Source of the DNA: Mediterranea massiliensis
Lineage (GTDB): Bacteria > Bacteroidota > Bacteroidia > Bacteroidales > Bacteroidaceae
Assembly: GCA_015060685.1 (NCBI GenBank)
Contig: SUXZ01000001.1
Span: 248,001-312,000 of the forward strand
Reading direction: 5' to 3'
Length of the DNA stretch: 64,000 bases
This document shows positions 58,885-64,000 of the stretch, one piece after another. The position numbers were made by a program, and so were the translations under genes. Position 1 is the stretch's first letter. Each line of letters opens with the position of its first letter. The notes beneath the pieces were generated by a model. The model had not been told where the DNA came from, did not search any database, and worked only from the letters and a program-made list of their open reading frames with translations.

Positions 58885-61214
58885 CAGTCGAAGAGGTTAT
58901 CCAACCCTTCGTTGGCGGTTCCTATCACAACTTCCTCTTCCTTCAACGACTCTTCCATGCAGGGGTCGTAGTTTTCGGGGAACTCGAACTTCTCGTCGGC
59001 ACTATAGGGAAGCTCGTCGTCGGCAAGCACCTCTTTCATATAGTTGGCCCAGATGGGCAACGCCATGCGGGCACCTTGTCCGTAGGCCATGGAGTCGAAG
59101 TGGATGTCGTACTCGTCGCCTCCTACCCATACGCCCGAAACGAGCGAGGGGGTGTAGCCAATGAACCATCCGTCGGCATTGTCGTTGGATGTACCGGTTT
59201 TGCCGGCGGCATCGGCGGTAACGCCCAAACGGCGGATGCTGCTACCCGTACCTCCGTTTACTACGCCTCGCATCATGGAGAGCATCTTGTACGAGCTGGA
59301 GGTGCTGATAACCTCTTGCATGTCGGGGGCAAAGGTGGCAAGGATGTTGCCTTCGTTGTCTTCGATGCGCGTCACAAACAGAGGGGCTACACGGATGCCC
59401 TTGTTGGGGAAGGTGGTGTAGGCACTGACCATTTCGCCCACGGAGATGTCGCAAGGGCCAAGGCAAAGCGACACGGAGGGCACGATGGCCTGATTGCGCA
59501 CGCCGAAGCTATGTATCAGACGTTTGAAGGCATAGGGGTTGAGCTTGCTCATGAGGTAGGCGGTAATCCAGTTGTCGGAGTTGGAGAGGCCCCAATGGAT
59601 GGTGACGTTCTCGCCATAGAACTTGTCGCTGGTGTTGCGGGGTGTCCAGGGGATGCCGTTCTCGTCGAGCAAGGTATATTCTACGTGACGAACCTGATCG
59701 CACGGAGAGAAGCCGTTTTCCATGGCCAATGTATAGAGGAAGGGCTTGATGGTTGAGCCCACCTGGCGACGGCCAACCATGGCCATGTCGTATTGGAAAT
59801 AGTGGTAGTTGGGGCCGCCCACATAGGCTTTTACATGGCCGGTGTGAGGCTCCATAGACATGAAGCCCGAACGCAGGAACGACTTGTAGTAGCGGATGGA
59901 ATCCATCGGAGTCATCACGGTGTCTATCTCGCCCTCCCAACTGAATACGGACATTTCGCACGGGGTATTGAAGGCTTTGCGTATCTCTTCTTCGGTGGCC
60001 TTGGCCTTGGTCATGGCACGATAGCGGTCGGTTTGACGCATGGCCCTATCCAGGAATTTCTGCACCTCGGCGGCCGAAAGCTTGTTTGAATAGGGTGCGT
60101 TGCGACGTCCCTTCTTTTCGCGGAAGAATTGTTTCTGAACGGTTTTCAGGTGCTCGGTAAGGGCCTTCTCGGCATAGGCCTGCATGCGCGAGTCGATGGT
60201 GGTGTAGATGCGCAAGCCGTCGGTGTAGAGGTTATAAGGTGTGCCGTCGGCCTTGAAGTTCTTTTCGCACCAGCCGAAAAGCGGATTGGTTTCCCAATCG
60301 AGCGAATCTTCGTAGTACTCCTGCATCTGCCATCCGCGATAGTTTTTCTTCTCGGGCTTCTTGTGCTTGAGCACGTCGCGCAGGTATTCGCGGAAGTATG
60401 TGGCAAGGCCCTCTTTGTGGTCAACGCGGTTGAACTTCAACGTCAACGGAAGGGCTTTCAATGAGTCGCAAGCGGTTTCGCTCAGGTAACCGGCCTTCAC
60501 CATCTGATCCAGCACCACGTTGCGGCGGCCAAGCGAACGCTCGTTGAACTTGCGCGGGTTGTAGCGTGAGGGGTTCTTACACATGCCCACCAGGGTGGCA
60601 GCCTCTTCTATCTTGAGCTCGGACGGCAAGCAGCTGAAGTAGGTTTGAGCGGCCGTCTTGATGCCCACGGCGGTGTAGAGGAAGTCGAACTTGTTGAGGT
60701 ACATCGTCAATATCTCTTCCTTGGTGAAGTTTCGCTCCAGTTTCACGGCTATCACCCACTCGATGGGTTTCTGGAAGAGGCGCTCGAGCACGTTGTCGGC
60801 ACGGGGCGAGAAGAGTTGCTTGGATAGCTGCTGGGTGATGGTACTACCACCACCGGCCTCAGGCTGCATGAAGATGCCGCGCTTGACGATGGCACGCAAC
60901 AGGGCTTTCGCGTCGATGCCCGAGTGTTGGGCAAAACGGACGTCTTCGGTAGCAATCAAGGCGTGGATAAGGTGGGCAGGCAACTCGTCGTAGCCCACAT
61001 ACACGCGGTTGTCTTCGCTATACGAATAGGTGCCAAGCACTTCGCCATCGGCCGAAAAGACTTGTGTAGCAAACTTATAATCAGGATTTTCCAAATCTTC
61101 GAGTGGAGGCATGTAGCCTATCCATCCTTTGTTGATGGAGAAAAACAGCATGAAGCAGGCAAACAAGCCCAGCAATAGTAGCGCCCAAAGGGTGCGGATA
61201 ATAATTTTTATCAT
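58884..61214 (-). CDS. Penicillin-binding protein 1A (bifunctional class A PBP)
   Basis: 776 aa from ATG 61214; an upstream in-frame ATG at 61286 adds 24 unlikely residues. A short cytoplasmic tail and membrane helix (IIIRTLWALLLLGLFACF) precede the glycosyltransferase domain (GT51: ATEDVRFAQHSGID, GGGSTITQQLSKQLFS). The transpeptidase domain has the active-site serine in GSTIKPFLY, the SNSDN motif and KTGTS. The protein polymerises and cross-links peptidoglycan. Its stop overlaps the next ATG by one base, and the MORN gene follows, forming an envelope operon. Confidence 0.94.
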   Translation of the reverse strand: MIKIIIRTLWALLLLGLFACFMLFFSINKGWIGYMPPLEDLENPDYKFATQVFSADGEVLGTYSYSEDNRVYVGYDELPAHLIHALIATEDVRFAQHSGIDAKALLRAIVKRGIFMQPEAGGGSTITQQLSKQLFSPRADNVLERLFQKPIEWVIAVKLERNFTKEEILTMYLNKFDFLYTAVGIKTAAQTYFSCLPSELKIEEAATLVGMCKNPSRYNPRKFNERSLGRRNVVLDQMVKAGYLSETACDSLKALPLTLKFNRVDHKEGLATYFREYLRDVLKHKKPEKKNYRGWQMQEYYEDSLDWETNPLFGWCEKNFKADGTPYNLYTDGLRIYTTIDSRMQAYAEKALTEHLKTVQKQFFREKKGRRNAPYSNKLSAAEVQKFLDRAMRQTDRYRAMTKAKATEEEIRKAFNTPCEMSVFSWEGEIDTVMTPMDSIRYYKSFLRSGFMSMEPHTGHVKAYVGGPNYHYFQYDMAMVGRRQVGSTIKPFLYTLAMENGFSPCDQVRHVEYTLLDENGIPWTPRNTSDKFYGENVTIHWGLSNSDNWITAYLMSKLNPYAFKRLIHSFGVRNQAIVPSVSLCLGPCDISVGEMVSAYTTFPNKGIRVAPLFVTRIEDNEGNILATFAPDMQEVISTSSSYKMLSMMRGVVNGGTGSSIRRLGVTADAAGKTGTSNDNADGWFIGYTPSLVSGVWVGGDEYDIHFDSMAYGQGARMALPIWANYMKEVLADDELPYSADEKFEFPENYDPCMEESLKEEEVVIGTANEGLDNLFD

Positions 61215-61393
61215 GTTTTTATTCTGACAATTCACATTATATATTAATTGCGCAAAGTTAGCAATTATGTGCGATATGCACATCATGTTGGCAAGAAAAA
61301 GTTTAATCGTTCAAAATTCTTAAGATTTGTTTTAGGATATCAACCTTTTTGCCTACATTTACAAGCTGAAAAGAAACATAAATCACCAACTAT

Positions 61394-62323
61394 ATGGAAA
61401 ACAAAAGTTTAGTGACCATTGCCGATTATACCAAAGAGAAAATTCTCTATATGATCGAGATGGCCAAACAATTTGAAGAACGTCCTAACAGACGATTGTT
61501 AGAAGGCAAAGTAGTGGCCACACTATTCTTCGAGCCATCTACACGTACGCGATTGAGCTTTGAAACCGCCGCCAACCGACTGAGCGCGCGCGTCATCGGC
61601 TTTACCGACCCGAAGGCTACAAGCTCGTCGAAAGGTGAAACCTTGAAGGATACCATCAAAATGGTGAGCAGCTATGCCGACATCATCGTGATGAGACACT
61701 ACTTGGAAGGGGCCGCACGCTATGCAAGCGAATCGACCAATGTGCCTATTGTAAATGCCGGAGACGGGGCCAACCAACACCCGTCGCAAACCATGCTCGA
61801 CCTCTACTCCATCTACAAGACTCAAGGCACGCTGGAGAACCTGAACATCTTCATGGTGGGCGACTTGAAATATGGCCGCACGGTACACTCGTTGCTGATG
61901 GCCATGCGCCACTTTAGCCCCACCTTCCACTTCATTGCACCCGACGAGCTGAAAATGCCCGAAGAATATAAGTTGTATTGCCGCCAACACGGATTGAAGT
62001 ATGTGGAGCATACCGACTTCAACGAAGACATCATTGCCGATGCCGACATCCTCTACATGACGCGTGTGCAACGCGAACGCTTCACCGACCTGAACGAGTA
62101 CGAACGGGTGAAGAACGTCTATATCCTGAAGAAGAAGATGCTGGAAAAGACACGCGACAACATGCGCATCCTGCATCCGCTTCCCCGCGTAAACGAGATT
62201 GCCTACGATGTGGACGAAAGCCCAAAGGCATACTACTTCCAACAGGCACAAAACGGCCTCTATGCACGCGAAGCCATCCTTTGCGATGTGTTGGGCATTA
62301 CGCTGGATGAGGTAAAGAAGTGA
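61394..62323 (+). CDS. pyrB: Aspartate carbamoyltransferase catalytic subunit
   Basis: 309 aa. It joins carbamoyl phosphate and aspartate in pyrimidine synthesis. The carbamoyl-phosphate loop [13 protein letters not shown], the [11 protein letters not shown] loop, [18 protein letters not shown] and [11 protein letters not shown] are all present. It is followed by the regulatory subunit after a repeat-filled gap of 101 nt. Confidence 0.97.
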   Translation: MENKSLVTIADYTKEKILYMIEMAKQFEERPNRRLLEGKVVATLFFEPSTRTRLSFETAANRLSARVIGFTDPKATSSSKGETLKDTIKMVSSYADIIVMRHYLEGAARYASESTNVPIVNAGDGANQHPSQTMLDLYSIYKTQGTLENLNIFMVGDLKYGRTVHSLLMAMRHFSPTFHFIAPDELKMPEEYKLYCRQHGLKYVEHTDFNEDIIADADILYMTRVQRERFTDLNEYERVKNVYILKKKMLEKTRDNMRILHPLPRVNEIAYDVDESPKAYYFQQAQNGLYAREAILCDVLGITLDEVKK

Positions 62324-62403
62324 CTAGTGATTAGTGATTAGCGATTAGCGAGGGGCTCACTATCCTACTTGACTACTTAACTACTCACTACTTGACTACT
62401 TAA
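62321..62403. repeat. GTGATTA/GACTACTTA short repeats after the pyrB stop
   Basis: From the pyrB TGA the sequence runs TGACTAGTGATTAGTGATTA, then GCGATTAGCGAGG. After ten bases a second series follows, CTACTTGACTACTTAACTAC, CACTACTTGACTACTTAA. Units are 7-10 nt and imperfect. Confidence 0.65.
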
Positions 62404-62424
62404 TTTAATTTTTAATTTTGAATT

Positions 62425-62889
62425 ATGAAGAAGCATGAATTACAAGTGGCTGCCCTCGAAAACGGAACAGTCATCGACCATATACCTTCGGAAAAACTGT
62501 TCGATGTGGTGTCGTTGTTAGGCTTGCAACAAATGAGCAACAACATCACTATCGGATTTAATCTGCATAGCAAGAAACTGGGTAGCAAGGGCATCATCAA
62601 GATTGCCGACAAATTCTTCTGCGACGAAGAGATTAACCGCATTGCCGTTGTGGCGCCCAACGTGAAGCTGAACATTATCCGCGACTATGAGGTGGTGGAA
62701 AAACGGGCCACTCAATTGCCCGACGAGCTGAACGGCATCGTGAAGTGCCCCAACCTGAAGTGCATCACCAACAACGAGCCGATGCCTACCCTATTCCACG
62801 TAATAGACAAGGAAAAGGGCATATTGAAGTGCCACTATTGCGAAAAAGAGCAGGATTGCCAACACATTGAAATAATAAAAGAGGAATGA
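62425..62889 (+). CDS. pyrI: Aspartate carbamoyltransferase regulatory subunit
   Basis: 154 aa. The N-terminal allosteric domain has [20 protein letters not shown] and [19 protein letters not shown]. The C-terminal zinc domain has the four cysteines CPNLKC and CHYC...C. It binds CTP/ATP and tunes PyrB. The stop overlaps the next start by 4 nt (ATGA). Confidence 0.96.
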   Translation: MKKHELQVAALENGTVIDHIPSEKLFDVVSLLGLQQMSNNITIGFNLHSKKLGSKGIIKIADKFFCDEEINRIAVVAPNVKLNIIRDYEVVEKRATQLPDELNGIVKCPNLKCITNNEPMPTLFHVIDKEKGILKCHYCEKEQDCQHIEIIKEE

Positions 62890-63455
62890 AAGAGGATTGG
62901 AAACCGGGGACAATGATTTATCCCTTGCCGGCGGTGATGGTGAGCTGCGGTAGCACGCCCGATGAGTATAACATCCTTACCATTGCCTGGACTGGTACCA
63001 TCTGCACCAATCCGCCCATGTGCTACATCTCGGTGAGGCCCGAACGCCATTCGTACGACATCATCAAACGGAACATGGAGTTTGTCATCAACCTCACCAC
63101 CAAAGAGCTGGCAAAGCAGACCGATTGGTGTGGTGTGCGCTCGGGAAAGGATTACAATAAATTCGAAGAGATGGGATTAACGCCCGGCAAGTGTAGTGTG
63201 GTAAGCGCACCGCTTATCGAGGAATCGCCCTTGTGCATAGAATGCCGCGTGAAGGAGATTGTATCGCTTGGCTCGCACGACATGTTCATTGCCGAAGTGG
63301 TGAATGTGCGTGCCGATACCGACCACCTGAACGCCGAAACCGGCAAGTTGGAATTGGCCGAAACAAACCCCTTGGTGTATGTTCACGGAGGATATTACGA
63401 ACTGGGCGAAAAGATTGGCAAGTTTGGCTGGAGTGTAGAAAAGAAAAAGAAGTAG
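62886..63455 (+). CDS. Flavin reductase family protein
   Basis: 189 aa of the FMN-binding split-barrel flavin reductase-like type: [75 protein letters not shown]. It likely binds FMN and may supply reduced flavin or carry out a reduction whose substrate is unknown. It is translationally coupled to pyrI by a 4-nt overlap, a common arrangement in Bacteroidales whose biological reason is unclear. Confidence 0.88.
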   Translation: MKEDWKPGTMIYPLPAVMVSCGSTPDEYNILTIAWTGTICTNPPMCYISVRPERHSYDIIKRNMEFVINLTTKELAKQTDWCGVRSGKDYNKFEEMGLTPGKCSVVSAPLIEESPLCIECRVKEIVSLGSHDMFIAEVVNVRADTDHLNAETGKLELAETNPLVYVHGGYYELGEKIGKFGWSVEKKKK

Positions 63456-63461
63456 GCCGAA

Positions 63462-64000
63462 ATGATGCGTAGAGTGATTGCCATACTTTTGATGCTGGTT
63501 GCGTTGCCCGCCTTTGCACAACAACGCGACTTAAAAAATTATGCCGGCGACAAGAAGGTGAACTTCGGCATCAAGGGTGGTTTCAACTCGTCGCTAATGA
63601 TTATCCGCGACCTTACCGTAAACGGCAAAGCCATCAGCGACGTTCAAAACGAATATAAGTTGGGCTACTTTGCCTCGTTGTTCATGCGCATCAATTTCGA
63701 CAGGCACTTTCTTCAACCGGAGTTGTCGTACAACATCAACCGGTGTGAAGTACACTTCACCGAGCCGGCCGCCGAGGGCGACTTATCACAAACCGCACGC
63801 CAATGTGCCATTTCAAGCCGCATCAGCTGCATTGAGCTACCCATTCTTTACGGCTATAACTTCATGAAAGAGGGCCCCTATCAGATGGCGGCCTTTGGCG
63901 GGCCGACGTTCAGATACATTTGGGACAAGCACTCGCGCAACAACTACAAGAACTTCCATCAAATGAACATCGAAGAGGAACTCTATCCCCTCAACGCCAG
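63462..64000 (+). CDS. Outer-membrane beta-barrel protein (PorT family), 3' end outside the window
   Basis: The frame opens at ATG 63462 (ATG 63465 is also possible) with a signal peptide (MRRVIAILLMLVALPAFAQ) and continues without a stop to the window end. It includes VNFGIKGGFNSSLMI, YKLGYFASLFMRINF, FLQPELSYNINRCEVHF and SCIELPILYGYNF. Alternating hydrophobic strands of this kind are typical of PorT/OMP_b-brl_2 proteins. It starts 6 nt after the flavin reductase stop and is probably the fourth gene of the pyrB operon. Confidence 0.8.
   Translation, partial: MMRRVIAILLMLVALPAFAQQRDLKNYAGDKKVNFGIKGGFNSSLMIIRDLTVNGKAISDVQNEYKLGYFASLFMRINFDRHFLQPELSYNINRCEVHFTEPAAEGDLSQTARQCAISSRISCIELPILYGYNFMKEGPYQMAAFGGPTFRYIWDKHSRNNYKNFHQMNIEEELYPLNA

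Noticed and set aside
58824..59756. A 310-codon plus-strand ORF opposite PBP1A
   Set aside because: It overlaps conserved transpeptidase motifs on the minus strand and has no recognisable domain.

Overview
The window looks like the chromosome of a Bacteroidales bacterium, probably Bacteroidaceae or a Prevotella-like relative. The grounds are promoters of the Bacteroidetes type (TTG/TTTG, about 19 nt, TAnnTTTG), a primary sigma factor of the short Bacteroidetes kind, an S16 protein with a long Ala/Glu/Lys tail, a bifunctional L-fucose kinase/guanylyltransferase (Fkp) beside FucP, fimbrillin, C10 and C11 protease lipoproteins, DUF3332 and CotH lipoproteins, and HU-SPOR and OmpA proteins. Genus-level placement is an inference.

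Layout. 1-7.8 kb: end of an MBL-fold hydrolase, tRNA-Lys, a DUF3332 lipoprotein, a divergent tryptophanase-family enzyme, then threonine aldolase, a Kv-type channel and an ABC-F ATPase on the minus strand, and nudC. 7.8-12.9 kb: CotH lipoprotein, dicarboxylate symporter, a 58-aa winged-helix protein and a phosphosugar mutase. 12.95-19 kb: an AT-rich type V-A CRISPR island. An intact cas12a lies between two CRISPR arrays on the same strand. Each array has its own nearly identical 122-bp leader with a textbook promoter. Between cas12a and array 1 there is only the first quarter of cas4, cut off exactly where the leader begins; cas1 and cas2 are absent. 19.1-23 kb: ECF sigma factor, a membrane/beta-barrel partner, two small exported proteins and a GT2 glycosyltransferase. 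23.2-29.1 kb: a divergent hexuronate catabolism block (eda, kdgK / LacI regulator, uxaA, NhaC-type antiporter) with paired palindromic operator candidates. 29.2-32.6 kb: rpsP, a TlpA-like thioredoxin lipoprotein, HU-SPOR and FHA proteins. 32.7-40.1 kb: C69 dipeptidase, M23 peptidase, fucP and fkp. 40.2-46.5 kb: C10 protease, fimbrillin-like lipoprotein, alanine/glycine symporter, and a C11 clostripain-like lipoprotein placed last in the rpoD operon. 47.4-53.5 kb: tRNA-Arg, flavodoxin-like lipoprotein, response regulator and a 1402-aa double sensor kinase. 53.6-56.4 kb: prs, a 338-bp IS3-type remnant and an OmpA protein. 56.5-64 kb: an envelope operon (PBP1A, a FolK-KdsB fusion, an exported MORN protein), then pyrB-pyrI, a flavin reductase and the start of an outer-membrane barrel protein.

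How it works together. Most of the window is ordinary core metabolism and envelope biology. The stand-out element is the CRISPR-Cas12a island. It looks able to make crRNAs and to cut targets, because its RuvC, Nuc and RNA-processing residues are all present. It appears unable to acquire spacers with its own genes, because the adaptation module has been lost. Array 2 is transcribed directly toward cas12a with no visible terminator between them, which suggests that enzyme and guides may share a transcript.
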